Notes: generated by a model from the letters alone, not told the origin. Positions 51,775-61,440 are shown, numbered from the stretch's first letter. The stretch is DNA of 64,000 bases from JAHBVL01 sp964461025 (GCA_964461025.1 CAYWSE010000005.1:1-64000), one strand, 5' to 3'. A program made the numbers and translations.

Positions 51775-52131
51775 TGGAGTCTCCGCCGTGAAGGTTCTTC
51801 ACCGAATCAGCGCCTCGGCCGGCTGGCTGACGCGCACATCGTCGTGAACGTAGTCTACTCTCGCCGGGAAGCTGCTTTGGAGGCAAGGGAACCTGGTCCA
51901 GGAAACGCCGGGCATTCGCCGCGCTGTTCGTTTCGCGGCCAACAATCGACGCCACAGGCAGCGGAGCGGGTCGCAACCGCCAGGGGTGACGAACGTTTCC
52001 AGTCCTGTCATTCTGGGCAATGCGAAGAAACTCTCGAGCGGGGTGAAGGCGGCGTTGCCGGTTGGTTTGTCACACTTGCGCCGGCATATCGTTTCACAGG
52101 GTAGAGAAAACCGTTTCGCGTCGGGACCGGC
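51775..52131. other. Divergent control region with a dispersed repeat fragment
   Basis: 357 bp between the LuxR regulator and the ECF sigma gene. It holds a repeat piece (GTCATTCTGGGCAATGCGAAG, about 52006) related to 25570-25649 and, near 51940-51980, GC-rich unassigned sequence. Both promoters should lie here, but I cannot point to them. Minus-strand open frames here have no protein-like features. Confidence 0.45.
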
Positions 52132-52731
52132 ATGGTTGGAAGTCATAGCCACCACGACCTTGCGCAAGAAGACGATCGGGCGCTGGCAATGCGCGCGGTC
52201 GATGATCTTGAGGCGTTCGCGACCCTGTATCGCCGGTACGTCGATGTTATCTATCGCTATTGCTTTCGCCGGCTGGGATCGAACGAGAGCGCGGAGGACG
52301 CCACCCAGGTGGTCTTCGAAAAAGCGCTCGCCGCAATGCCTCGCTACGTTCCCCACAGTCCGTTCAAGTCGTGGTTGTTCACCATTGCCCACAACACCGT
52401 GATCGATATCGCGCGCACGCCTCAATCCCATCAGGCGCTCGACAACCATCTGCCCAATTTGTTCGATCCTCAGCCTTCTCCTGAGGAATTGACGATCGCC
52501 CTTGACCAGCGAGAACAGTTGCGGGCGTTGATTCGTTTACTGCCCGAACGTGAGCAGCGGATGATCGACCTGAGGATTGCGGGACTGAACGACAAGGAAA
52601 TTTCCGAGGTTATGGGAATCACCCATGGGGCTGTCAGAGCCTCGCAATATCGCGCCCTCAATCGTCTCCGCCAAATGATGCAAGACGACCGCACACCGCA
52701 GGCAAAGGCACTTTCCAATGTTTTGGCGTAG
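52132..52731 (+). CDS. ECF-type RNA polymerase sigma factor
   Basis: 199 residues. Region 2: FATLYRRYVDVIYRYCFRRL and SAEDATQVVFEKALAAM, with FKSWLFTIAHNTVID (2.4). Region 4: LPEREQRMIDLRIAGLNDKE, ISEVMGITHGAVRASQYRAL. The linker (HLPNLFDPQPSPEEL) is normal. The anti-sigma candidate overlaps it by 14 nt and a membrane-anchored NTF2/cupin protein overlaps the latter by 4 nt, so the three form one operon. Directly divergent to the MalT-like regulator. Confidence 0.93.
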   Translation: MVGSHSHHDLAQEDDRALAMRAVDDLEAFATLYRRYVDVIYRYCFRRLGSNESAEDATQVVFEKALAAMPRYVPHSPFKSWLFTIAHNTVIDIARTPQSHQALDNHLPNLFDPQPSPEELTIALDQREQLRALIRLLPEREQRMIDLRIAGLNDKEISEVMGITHGAVRASQYRALNRLRQMMQDDRTPQAKALSNVLA

Positions 52732-53962
52732 TCGCAATCAACGCGCGGAAGCGCTCAATACCTACTGGAATGCACTGGTCGCCGGTCAGCAGGTCGATGC
52801 GGTTGCTGGAAGCGATTTGCTTGCCCTGCTCATCCAGGACGTGAACGATTCCGATACCTCACCAGCGCCGGCCATGTCTTATGTGCACCGGCTCGAAGCA
52901 CAGCTTCTGAGTCAGTTTCCTTCTCAGCACGAGTCGCCCACTCCGTCTGAGACATCATTGACTTCAGTCGCTCCGGTTGCGTCTCCACCTCGTTCATCGA
53001 CCGAGCGCGAATCGTCGGCACTCAATTTATGGCGAAACCGTAATCCTCGATGGGCGATTACCGGAGCTGTGTGTTTTGCATTGATCATCGCGGTTGTCGT
53101 CGGAGCGATCGTAGTGAGTCAGTACGACGGCAGGAGATCCAGTGAGCCATCGTTGATTCCAGCGGTGATCGACGGGCCTGGCCAGTCGACACCAGGCACG
53201 GGCAGCACGGTCAACCCATTGGCGGGTGCGGCGATCGATCCGGAGGTCATCGTCTCGGACGCCGCCAGATACTGGCTTGCCGGCAACTGGTCGTTCGTGG
53301 AGTTCCTGCCGGGCCAGGCCAACGTGATCGGCCTTTGTCCCGACTGCAAATCGCTGACATTCATCTATGTCATGGAAGGACAACTGGGCATCGAAGTTGC
53401 CGGACCGGCGCTACGCATCGCCAGGGAATTCGAAGCCACCGAACCGGAGGATATTGGACACCAATTGTTTCAGCTCTACGCCGGAGACGCGGTCATCACT
53501 GACCTCACCAGCACGCCTGCGAATTCCCAAATCATTCCTGTGCCAGACATCGAAACCCGGATGCTGATGGGCGTGCTTTCCACCTATGCCTCATCGTTTA
53601 CGAGTGAAGCGACCCTCTACACGTCCGGGCGGCTCCAACGATCGATAGGCGATGGGATCCTTGGGCTGCGGATGGACGAGATCACGATCGGCCCGGATTC
53701 ACGCTTTGCGTTCGAAATTTCAACCTGCCGAACGGAGATCTACCTCCTCACGAGTGGAATGCTGATCGCTGTCGCCGTGGATGACACGGAGCTTGACGAA
53801 GCGCTCACCACGTCCTGGGAAGGGCCGAGCGGCATGCGCATCGATCAGTTTCCCCAGGGCGCCTACGACTTCCGAAACGACGGCCCGGAGCCGGCACACC
53901 TCTACCGCTGGACGATTGCCTATCCCCCAGACTCGGATGCGACACCGGCGGCCTGCTCGTGA
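52718..53962 (+). CDS. Putative membrane anti-sigma protein with cupin-like outer domain
   Basis: 414 residues. The cytoplasmic N-terminus (about 110 residues, NQRAEALNTYWNALVAGQQV) has no ZAS zinc motif. One membrane helix is at about 110-135 (WAITGAVCFALIIAVVVGAI). The outer part has a paired C-x2-C (LCPDCKSL) and strands like cupin barrels (FIYVMEGQLGIEVAGPAL, LQRSIGDGILGLRMDEITIG, YLLTSGMLIAVAVDD). Position and topology suggest it holds the ECF sigma factor; sequence alone does not prove it. Confidence 0.75.
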   Translation: MFWRSRNQRAEALNTYWNALVAGQQVDAVAGSDLLALLIQDVNDSDTSPAPAMSYVHRLEAQLLSQFPSQHESPTPSETSLTSVAPVASPPRSSTERESSALNLWRNRNPRWAITGAVCFALIIAVVVGAIVVSQYDGRRSSEPSLIPAVIDGPGQSTPGTGSTVNPLAGAAIDPEVIVSDAARYWLAGNWSFVEFLPGQANVIGLCPDCKSLTFIYVMEGQLGIEVAGPALRIAREFEATEPEDIGHQLFQLYAGDAVITDLTSTPANSQIIPVPDIETRMLMGVLSTYASSFTSEATLYTSGRLQRSIGDGILGLRMDEITIGPDSRFAFEISTCRTEIYLLTSGMLIAVAVDDTELDEALTTSWEGPSGMRIDQFPQGAYDFRNDGPEPAHLYRWTIAYPPDSDATPAACS

Positions 53963-55200
53963 CGCGGTACAGCACGGGACTCGCCATCGCCCTTGCCTTG
54001 CTGACCGGGCTGGTCGCGGGACTTCTCGGCCGTGTCGGCAACCTCGTTCCGGAGCCGGTTCCCGCCTGGGAGTCGCGCGCCCAGCAAGTCGGCCGAGCCT
54101 ACTACGACGCCGTCGATCATCTGTTGCAGACCGGCGATCCCGGCAGTTTGACGGAACTACTCGGCGCTGATTTCCGGAATCAGGCAGCGGCGAACGAATT
54201 CCCGATCGCTGCTGAGGGATTGGTTCTGGAATATCAGTCGCTGCGGTCGAGCTATCCAGGTGTCCGTCAGACGATCTCCGATCTGAGCGGATCGGGCAGT
54301 CTGGTGATCGCCAGCGTCACAACGCATGGCCCGGAGGACGGAGCATTCGCTGGTGTCGAGGTCGAGGCCGTACTGCCGTTCGAGCATCAGGAGATCCTGC
54401 GCATTCGCGACGGTCGGGTCATCGAACGCTGGACAGACGGAACCGCGTCGCCACACCTGATGACAATGGCCTCGATCGAAGCGACGTCGATGAGCGGCGC
54501 ACCCGAAATGAGGCTTTTTCGCTTCGGTCTTTTCGCCGAAGAGAAGATATATGCGCGGAGCGACGTCATTCTGATCGTGATGAGTGGCGCACTGAAAGTC
54601 GATCAACACGGACGCGAACAATCGATGGTTCATCGCTACCGCACATCGCCCCAGCAACAGGGCGGAATCGAGTCCCGCATCGTCTCTGATGCTATCGAGC
54701 TTCAAGCGGGCGACGTTCTCATCGCGCCAGCCGGGGCAGAGATTGAACTCCGAAATGGCAGCGCCGAACCGGCTGAATTCATGGCGATATCCAGCTCGTT
54801 TGGCAGGCCCGGCGGGATGGAGCTGGCGAACGGCACCGCCGCCGTGACGCGCACGTTGATTGCCCGGGGCTTCTCACTGAGACCGGAAACGACCCGATAC
54901 GATGTGCACATCGGTCAGGCAACGATCTCGGCCGGCACGTCGCTTATCCACACCGGCATCGAACATGGCGGAGAGTTTGTCTTGCCGGTGAGCGGATCGG
55001 TCGATCTCGAGGCGGCCGGCGGTTTGGTCTGGACAGTCGATGCGAGCCAGCGACCCCTTGCTCAGGAGCGGGCGCTCTTCTCCCCATTGGAAGGAAGCGC
55101 CGTGCAGGGCGCCGACGAAGTGCGATTTACCGCATCCGCCGAACACCCTGCCACCTTCTGGCTCGTCACATTCACTCCGGCAGTCGATCGGGAAACATAG
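53959..55200 (+). CDS. Membrane-anchored NTF2/SnoaL-like plus cupin protein (copy A)
   Basis: 413 residues from GTG 53959 (overlap GTGA). N-terminal anchor GLAIALALLTGLVAGLLGRV; then a SnoaL/NTF2-like domain (about 45-175: RAYYDAVDHLLQTGDPGSLT, HQEILRIRDGRVIERWTD); then a bicupin-like region (YARSDVILIVMSGALKVDQH, LQAGDVLIAPAGAEIELRNG, GGEFVLPVSGSVDLEAAGG). No active-site metal triad is clear, so a sensor role is as likely as an enzyme. Clear paralogue of 61659-62930. Confidence 0.78.
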   Translation: MTRYSTGLAIALALLTGLVAGLLGRVGNLVPEPVPAWESRAQQVGRAYYDAVDHLLQTGDPGSLTELLGADFRNQAAANEFPIAAEGLVLEYQSLRSSYPGVRQTISDLSGSGSLVIASVTTHGPEDGAFAGVEVEAVLPFEHQEILRIRDGRVIERWTDGTASPHLMTMASIEATSMSGAPEMRLFRFGLFAEEKIYARSDVILIVMSGALKVDQHGREQSMVHRYRTSPQQQGGIESRIVSDAIELQAGDVLIAPAGAEIELRNGSAEPAEFMAISSSFGRPGGMELANGTAAVTRTLIARGFSLRPETTRYDVHIGQATISAGTSLIHTGIEHGGEFVLPVSGSVDLEAAGGLVWTVDASQRPLAQERALFSPLEGSAVQGADEVRFTASAEHPATFWLVTFTPAVDRET

Positions 55201-55291
55201 GGCGACCCACCGCCGCCGACCGCCGGCACAGGGCCGGGTTCTACGCCCTTGCGCATCGATCCTCAATCCTCGGACTCCGGCCCCCGTCCCG

Positions 55292-56242
55292 TCAATACCC
55301 CGCCCGCTTGTTCACCACATTCCGCAGCTCTTCGCCGCGTATGTAGCGACCGAGATTGTCGATCAGGATTTCCACACAGCGTTCTTCTTTTTGCCAGGAG
55401 GAACCGGCCAAATGGGGTGTAATCAGCACATTACCGAAATCCCATAGTTCGGACTTGGCGTCGAGCGGTTCGACCTCCGCGACATCGAATCCGACGCCGG
55501 CCAGTTTGCCGCTCTTCAGCGTGGCGATCAGGGCATCTTCATCGACAACGCCACCCCGTGAGATTGCGATCAGATAGGCGTCCTCTTTCATCGCCGCAAA
55601 GGCAGCGGGACCGATCAGATGTCGCGTCTCCTGTGTAAAGGGAGCCGCGATGACGACCACGTCCGACTGGGTCAGCATCTCTTTCAGATCGCTCACCGGC
55701 CAGACTTCTTCCACGTAGTCATCACCCGGTCCTTCGGCCACATCGACCGCGAGGACGCGCATGTCGAACCCGGTCGCTCGTTTGGCGACCGCCCGGCCGA
55801 TATTCCCGTAACCGACAATTCCCATGGTCGCACCCATGATCTCGCGCGGCAGGCGATAGCCATCTGTCCTGTTCCAGTAATGCTCCTTTTGCCAACCGAC
55901 GCAGGAAGGAATCGCCCGGGTCATCGACAACAGGAGCCCGAAAACATGCTCGGCGATCGAGGGCGCGTGAGCGCCACGCGTGTTCGTGACGATAATGTCC
56001 GCTTCGACCAGCTCCGGAACCTGCATCAGACGGTCGGCGCCTGCGCTCGGGAACTGCACCCAGCGCAAATTCGGCGCAGAAGCAATCATCTCCGCGGTCG
56101 GCCAGCCGAACATGACGTCCGCATCGACGACCTCCGCCGCTGCGTCCTCGGGCGTCAGCGCCCTGACCACCTCCAGCCCCTCGATCCCGTTCAGCTTGTC
56201 GAAGTACGTCTCACCCTCGATCGTGTGAATCAGCAGTTTCAT
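55292..56242 (-). CDS. D-2-hydroxyacid dehydrogenase
   Basis: 316 residues. NAD-binding GYGNIGRAVAKRATGFDMRV (G-x-G-x2-G), then catalytic Arg in LIAISRGGVVDEDAL, Glu in GVGFDVAEVEPLDA, and His in LITPHLAGSSWQ. The N-terminal domain shows AMFGWP-like VMFGWPTAEMIASAPNLRWV. Oxidises or reduces a 2-oxo/2-hydroxy acid; the subclass resembles glyoxylate/hydroxypyruvate-type enzymes with a Trp after the His. Stands alone; repeats lie upstream at 56243-56708. Confidence 0.92.
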   Translation of the reverse strand: MKLLIHTIEGETYFDKLNGIEGLEVVRALTPEDAAAEVVDADVMFGWPTAEMIASAPNLRWVQFPSAGADRLMQVPELVEADIIVTNTRGAHAPSIAEHVFGLLLSMTRAIPSCVGWQKEHYWNRTDGYRLPREIMGATMGIVGYGNIGRAVAKRATGFDMRVLAVDVAEGPGDDYVEEVWPVSDLKEMLTQSDVVVIAAPFTQETRHLIGPAAFAAMKEDAYLIAISRGGVVDEDALIATLKSGKLAGVGFDVAEVEPLDAKSELWDFGNVLITPHLAGSSWQKEERCVEILIDNLGRYIRGEELRNVVNKRAGY

Positions 56243-56405
56243 ATACCTTCCAGACTCGTTTCGACGAACACCATTTGCGTATCGTACTCAAATGTTGAGG
56301 CAGCGAGTCGGCAAGACTGCGAGCCGGCAAGGAGTGTGTAGCTGCAGACGCCCCTGTCTGCAAATGTTCGCGTCTTCGTTGCCGCCTGACTGTACAGACG
56401 TCGCC

Positions 56406-56673
56406 CTCGTAGCGTCGCCACTTCATGGCGACTGTCTCGCGGGGGACCGATTGACCCTGGGGCGGAACGGTTCTCAGCAGCCTGATGCCGTCCGGGTGGC
56501 GACCGGCGCACCGTTGTGCGCGGCTACGGGGTGACGTTGGTCCCGAAACTCGACCGTCGTCCTGGATGCGCCCGCAATGGATGTAGGCTCCGGCACTCTG
56601 CCGGAGCAATCGATCGCCGGTCGATAGAGAGCCACCATCCACTATGCACCATCCGCTCCGCACCATCCGCTAT
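56406..56673. repeat. Repeat-rich intergenic stretch: hairpin repeat, GTAGGCTCCGGC end, heptamer array
   Basis: Three elements. (1) 56406-56434, copy of the 47867-47894 hairpin repeat. (2) 56584-56607, one end of the 24014-24155 type element (GTAGGCTCCGGCACTCTGCC). (3) 56632-56673, heptamers CCACCAT, CCACTAT, GCACCAT, CCGCTCC, GCACCAT, CCGCTAT. The whole gap 56243-56708 holds no credible gene; the promoter of the molybdoenzyme should lie at its right end. Confidence 0.7.
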
Positions 56674-56708
56674 AGTGTCATTGAGTGGGCTCTTCAGGAG
56701 AATGAACA

Positions 56709-59081
56709 ATGGCGGTACGCAGTTCTGACACACAATGGCATCTTTCGCACTGGGGCGCGTTTCATCCGGAAACCGATGGCAACGCGATCGTCTCGGTGCG
56801 GTCGCCGGCATTCGATGCGGACCCTTCACCTCTGCTTGAGAACATCCCTGGATCGACCAATCACCCCGCCCGGGTTCGCCGTCCCGCGGTGCGCGCCGGG
56901 TGGCTGGAACATGGTCCCGGCGCCACCACCGGCAGGGGGATCGACCCATTTGTCGAGGTCTCGTGGGACGAAGCGATCCAGTTGGCAGCGCATGAGCTGC
57001 AGCGGATTGTGACCACGCACGGCGCTGAATCGATCTACGGAGGATCGTACGGCTGGGCCAGTGCGGGCCGATTTCACCATGCCCAAAGCCAGCTGAAGCG
57101 TTTTCTGAATCTGCTCGGTGGCTTCACGTATGGGGTCAATTCCTACAGTCTTGGCGCATCGGGCGTGATGATGCCGCACATTCTGGGCAGCAACACGAAC
57201 CCCTTTCAATTCGCCACGAACTGGCGGCAGGTCGTGGAAGAAGCTGAGCTTGTCGTCTGCTTCGGCGGTCTTCCGCTGAAAAACACCTTTGTCAGCCCGG
57301 GCGGCGTATCGCGGCACGAAACCCGGCAGCATCTCGTCGATGCCGCGGCGAATGGCGTCGAATTCATCTCATTCAGTCCGTTGCGAGACGATCTCGATAC
57401 CGTCGAGGCGGAATGGATCCCGACGTCCCCTGGCTCCGACGTGGCCATCATGCTCGGATTGGCCCATGTTCTCGCAACACAGGGTTTCGTCGACCGCGCA
57501 TTCATCGAACGCTTCACCGCCGGATATGACACATTCGAACGCTATCTGCTTGGCGAAACGGACGGCGTCGCCAAGAGTCCGGTTTGGGCTGAGGAGCGTT
57601 CCGGCGTGCCCGCCGACCGCATCGAACAACTCGCCCGTCACATGGCCGTTCGGCGCACGCTCGTCTCCGTCGGATGGTCGTTGCAGCGGACGCCACACGG
57701 CGAACAGCCGCCCTGGATGGGCATCACGCTGGCGGCGATGCTGGGCGAAATCGGACTGCCAGGACGTGGTTTTGGGCATGGATATGGTTCGATGGCCGAA
57801 GTGGGCGCGGCGCCGTTGCCATTTCCTGTGCTCTCGCTGCCCCAGGGCCAGAATCCGGTCCGGCGGTTCATTCCGGTGGCCCGCGTGGCCGATATGCTCC
57901 TCGATCCGGGTGGCGCGTTTCAGTACAACGGACTCGACCTGACCTATCCCGATATCCGGCTCGTCTACTGGGCGGGAGGCAACCCGTTCCATCACCATCA
58001 GGATCTCAATCGTTTCCGCCGGGCGCTGGGCCGGCCCGATACGGTCATCGTCAACGAACCGTTCTGGACGCCCATGGCCCGGCATGCCGATATCGTCTTT
58101 CCGTCCACCGTGTCGCTGGAACGAGAGGACATCGGTGGCAGCCGCAACGACGCACTCCTCATCGCCATGCACCAGGCCGTCGCGCCACTGGCCGACTCCC
58201 AGAACGACTACACGACTTTTCGGGGCATGGCGGCCGAGCTCGGTTTTGAAACGGAATTCAGCGAGGGGCGCACGGAACGCGAATGGCTGGTGCATCTCTA
58301 CGAGCAATGGAGTGGCGATCTGCGCGTCAACCACCAGATCGAGCTCCCGGAATTCGGCGAGTTCTGGGAACGAGGGATGGTGCAACTGCCCACGCTCGAC
58401 AATGTCACGCTGCTTGGCGCGTTTCGTGAGGACCCGGAAGCAAACGCGTTGTCGACGCCGAGCGGGCGGATCGAGATCGGCTCGGAACGCATCGCCTCGT
58501 TCGGGTACGACGACTGTGTCGGTCATCCCGCCTGGTATCCCATTCCACCGCGACCGGGCGATGGCGAGATGACACTTCGCCTGGTGGCGAACAACCCCCG
58601 CACCCGGTTGCATAGCCAGCTCGACATGGGTCAATACAGCCAGTCGCTGAAAGTGCACGGCCGCGAGCCAATGCGCATGCACCCAACCGACGCGGAAGCA
58701 CGAAGCATCAGCGACGGCGATGTCGTGCTCATTCGCAGCAATCGGGGACGGTGCCTGGCCGGCGCGGTGATCACCGACGGCGTCGTGCCGGGCGTCGTGC
58801 AGCTCTCGACCGGCGCCTGGTTCGACCCCCTCGACCCTACCGATCCCGACGCGCTCTGCGTGCATGGCAATCCGAATGTCCTGACCACCGACATCGGCAC
58901 TTCACGTCTGGCGCAGGGATGCACCGGACAGCACGTCTGGGTGGAAGTCAAGCGGTGGGCGGGAGCGATTCCTCCGATCCGCGCGCACCAACCGCCGGAG
59001 TTCGCCGAGCGAGTTCCGCATTTGAACGGCGTCAATGGCCGCGTCATGGCAGCCACCGCCGGCGCCACTGCAGCAGACTGA
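56709..59081 (+). CDS. DMSO-reductase-family molybdenum oxidoreductase (biotin/TMAO sulfoxide reductase-like)
   Basis: 790 residues; AGGAG precedes ATG 56709. The fold follows BisC/TorA: TDGNAIVSVRSPAFDADPSP, VRRPAVRAGWLEHG, SWDEAIQLAAHELQRI. Mo is probably bound by S118 in GSYGWASAGRFHHA, as Ser in DMSO reductase. There is no N-terminal Fe-S cysteine motif and no Tat signal, so it is cytoplasmic like biotin sulfoxide reductase. C-terminal molybdopterin-dinucleotide domain (LVANNPRTRLHSQLDMGQYS). Overlaps the convergent LuxR gene by 38 bp. Confidence 0.92.
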   Translation: MAVRSSDTQWHLSHWGAFHPETDGNAIVSVRSPAFDADPSPLLENIPGSTNHPARVRRPAVRAGWLEHGPGATTGRGIDPFVEVSWDEAIQLAAHELQRIVTTHGAESIYGGSYGWASAGRFHHAQSQLKRFLNLLGGFTYGVNSYSLGASGVMMPHILGSNTNPFQFATNWRQVVEEAELVVCFGGLPLKNTFVSPGGVSRHETRQHLVDAAANGVEFISFSPLRDDLDTVEAEWIPTSPGSDVAIMLGLAHVLATQGFVDRAFIERFTAGYDTFERYLLGETDGVAKSPVWAEERSGVPADRIEQLARHMAVRRTLVSVGWSLQRTPHGEQPPWMGITLAAMLGEIGLPGRGFGHGYGSMAEVGAAPLPFPVLSLPQGQNPVRRFIPVARVADMLLDPGGAFQYNGLDLTYPDIRLVYWAGGNPFHHHQDLNRFRRALGRPDTVIVNEPFWTPMARHADIVFPSTVSLEREDIGGSRNDALLIAMHQAVAPLADSQNDYTTFRGMAAELGFETEFSEGRTEREWLVHLYEQWSGDLRVNHQIELPEFGEFWERGMVQLPTLDNVTLLGAFREDPEANALSTPSGRIEIGSERIASFGYDDCVGHPAWYPIPPRPGDGEMTLRLVANNPRTRLHSQLDMGQYSQSLKVHGREPMRMHPTDAEARSISDGDVVLIRSNRGRCLAGAVITDGVVPGVVQLSTGAWFDPLDPTDPDALCVHGNPNVLTTDIGTSRLAQGCTGQHVWVEVKRWAGAIPPIRAHQPPEFAERVPHLNGVNGRVMAATAGATAAD

Positions 59082-61440
59082 GCGCGTGAGCCGCGGCGAC
59101 GGCGGACGCTCGCGAATGGACGTCGAGCTTGCGCAGAATCGCTGTGGCATGGTTCGAAACGGTTGACCTGGATATGAACAACCGGTTGGCGATTTCGGGA
59201 TCGGTCAAACCGGCCGCCATGAGCTGCAGGATTTCCAGTTCTCTGGGGGTCAGGACGAGCGTTTTTCCGCGCGACTTCCGGAGGATGGCGCGCGCCAGTT
59301 GGAGGGCTTCGTCAATCGACAGCTCCGATCCTGTCCGGAGCTCCTGGGTGAGAGCCTGTTCGGGGAGGCTGGCTTCTGTCTCCTCCACAAGTCCCCGATA
59401 AAGTGACTCGTTGCGATATCGGTATCGCGTAGTCGTTTCTCGGATCGCATCGGCGGTGGCCAGCAGGCGGGCACTGGCGCGATAGTCGCGCCGCTCCACC
59501 GCCAGTCCGGCAATGCACATGATCGATTCGGCCACGAGCGATGGATCGTTGAGCTCTATCGAACCATCGAGGGCCAGACTCAGCGCCCTGCGCGCTTCAG
59601 CGGCGTCGCCCTCTGAGAGTGCAAGCGCGGCAGACACGAACTGCGCCTGGGGAACGAAGAGAGCGATCGAATCGCGCTCCACGTCGTCGAGAGGTTGCTG
59701 GTTCGCCGCTCGCACGAGGTTCGGCTGGCCGAGCGCCAGATAGGCAAGAGAGAGCTCGATCCGAGTCGTTCGACAGTCCGGTATCGATTCAAGCGCCTGC
59801 ACGTACCAGGCGACAGCATCCTCGTTCTTGTCGAAGTACGCGGCGACCTGCCCACGCGTCTTCAGAGCCACGCCGAGCAACCGCGGATCGTTAAGCTGTC
59901 GGACAATCTCCAGGCTCTCTTCCACCCACGCGATTGCCACCGATTCCCGGCCGAGCACAGCTGCCAGCAGCCCGCCCCACATGGCCGCCCTGCATCGCAG
60001 ATGAGTCACTGCAAACGGAGCGTGAGAGAGGGCGCGATCATACATCCGGAAGACTTCGGCGAGATGACCCCTGAACCAGGCGCAATAGAACATTACCGTG
60101 GGGAGCAGGAGAAGCGTATCGAAGGCGCCCGTTTCCTCGTGGTAGCGAAAAGCCTGCAGGAGATTCGGCCATTCATCTTCGACAAATGCGATCGAGTCCA
60201 GGATCACCTGATGTTCTTCGAGCCGGTTTGCCCCTGGTCGTTGCTGCAAGCCTCGCGCAGCTCTCTCGAACCATGCCGCGTGAAGCGCTTTCGCGATTTC
60301 GGTCTCGTCGTGTTGCTGTAGCGACTCGAGACCGAATTCACGTACGACCTGGAGCATTCGCAGCCGAAGCGGATTGTCGCGCTGCTTCACCAGGAGATGG
60401 TGCTCGATCAGCAGGACGATGTCATCCAGGGCGGGACAGTCGTTCCGTGTGTACACGATCTCGTCGGCGCCTGTCGCGACAAACGCGCCGGCGTCGAGGG
60501 TAAAGCTACCGGTGAAAATGGCAACCCGCCGAAAGGCGGCTTGAGCGGCCCGGGGAAGCAGATCGACGCTCCAGGCAATGGTGCTTCGGATAGTCTGATG
60601 CCGCTCGTCCACGCTGCGACGCGGGTTTGTCAATGACGCCAGCATGTCCTTGTCGAACTGATCGAGGGTTGGCGTCATGCCCAGCATCAGAGCTTTCTCA
60701 GCGGCCAGCTCGATTGCCAGCGGCACGCCGTCCAGGTGGCGGACGATGTTCCCGGCACTGATCACGTCGTGATCTCCAAGTGCATCGGCGGGCTTTCCGG
60801 CCAGAACGCGATCGAGAAAGAGCCGGACCGCCGGCGACTTTCTTTGGTCCTGCACTGGATCACGCGTTTCCGGGATCTTCAGTGCGGGAACAGAAAGAAT
60901 CGCCTCGCCGGGAATGCCGAGTCTGGCGCGGCTTGTTGCGATGATCTGGAGTTCCGGACAATGGGTTAGCATCTCTGCCAGATGGATCGCAGCCGGCTGA
61001 AGATGCTCCATGTTGTCGAGAACCAACCTGATCGGTCTGTGGTCGATTGCCGCGATCAGCTCATTCAGTTGATGGTCGACATGCCGGAGATGCAGACCAA
61101 TCGAAGCCGCCAGCGCATCGAACAGGAGGTCTGGCTCTCGAACAGAGGCCAACGGCGCCCAGGCCGCCGGAATCGATAACCCGGCATCACGCTGCAGCCA
61201 ATCCAGGACGAGTCGCGTTTTGCCGATCCCGCCGGCGCCGGTGATCGTGACGAGCCGGTGATTGGCATCGACCAGCAGGTTGTCGAGTGCAGAGAGCTCC
61301 TTCTCACGCCCAATGAGCGGCGTGAGAGAGATGGGCGCAGCACGAGGCCTCAGCGTGCGTGTCGCCCGCGCATGGGTCGCGTGCTCGCTTTCCGAGCCGT
61401 CGAGATCGCTCAGAGTGGTGGGGAGATCAGGAGCTTCCAT
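59044..61440 (-). CDS. LuxR-family regulator with STAND/NB-ARC-like ATPase
   Basis: 798 residues if from ATG 61440 (TTG 61515 would add 25). ATPase: LTPLIGREKELSALDNLL, Walker A ITGAGGIGKTRLV, Walker B IRLVLDNMEHL, IIATSRARLGIPGE. TPR-like helices follow (about 390-720). C-terminal LuxR HTH: LTPRELEILQLMAAGLTDPE, IANRLFISRSTVSNHATAIL, RKLDVHSRASAVA. Of the AfsR/GutR-like group rather than MalT. Divergent from 61659-62930, so probably its regulator. Confidence 0.9.
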   Translation of the reverse strand: MEAPDLPTTLSDLDGSESEHATHARATRTLRPRAAPISLTPLIGREKELSALDNLLVDANHRLVTITGAGGIGKTRLVLDWLQRDAGLSIPAAWAPLASVREPDLLFDALAASIGLHLRHVDHQLNELIAAIDHRPIRLVLDNMEHLQPAAIHLAEMLTHCPELQIIATSRARLGIPGEAILSVPALKIPETRDPVQDQRKSPAVRLFLDRVLAGKPADALGDHDVISAGNIVRHLDGVPLAIELAAEKALMLGMTPTLDQFDKDMLASLTNPRRSVDERHQTIRSTIAWSVDLLPRAAQAAFRRVAIFTGSFTLDAGAFVATGADEIVYTRNDCPALDDIVLLIEHHLLVKQRDNPLRLRMLQVVREFGLESLQQHDETEIAKALHAAWFERAARGLQQRPGANRLEEHQVILDSIAFVEDEWPNLLQAFRYHEETGAFDTLLLLPTVMFYCAWFRGHLAEVFRMYDRALSHAPFAVTHLRCRAAMWGGLLAAVLGRESVAIAWVEESLEIVRQLNDPRLLGVALKTRGQVAAYFDKNEDAVAWYVQALESIPDCRTTRIELSLAYLALGQPNLVRAANQQPLDDVERDSIALFVPQAQFVSAALALSEGDAAEARRALSLALDGSIELNDPSLVAESIMCIAGLAVERRDYRASARLLATADAIRETTTRYRYRNESLYRGLVEETEASLPEQALTQELRTGSELSIDEALQLARAILRKSRGKTLVLTPRELEILQLMAAGLTDPEIANRLFISRSTVSNHATAILRKLDVHSRASAVAAAHALSLLQWRRRWLP

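Noticed and set aside
51799..52449. Minus-strand open frame of 216 residues before the ECF sigma gene
   Set aside because: Overlaps the sigma gene and dispersed repeat DNA; no protein-like features.
57369..58865. Minus-strand open frame of 498 residues
   Set aside because: Antisense to the molybdoenzyme; no domain pattern.
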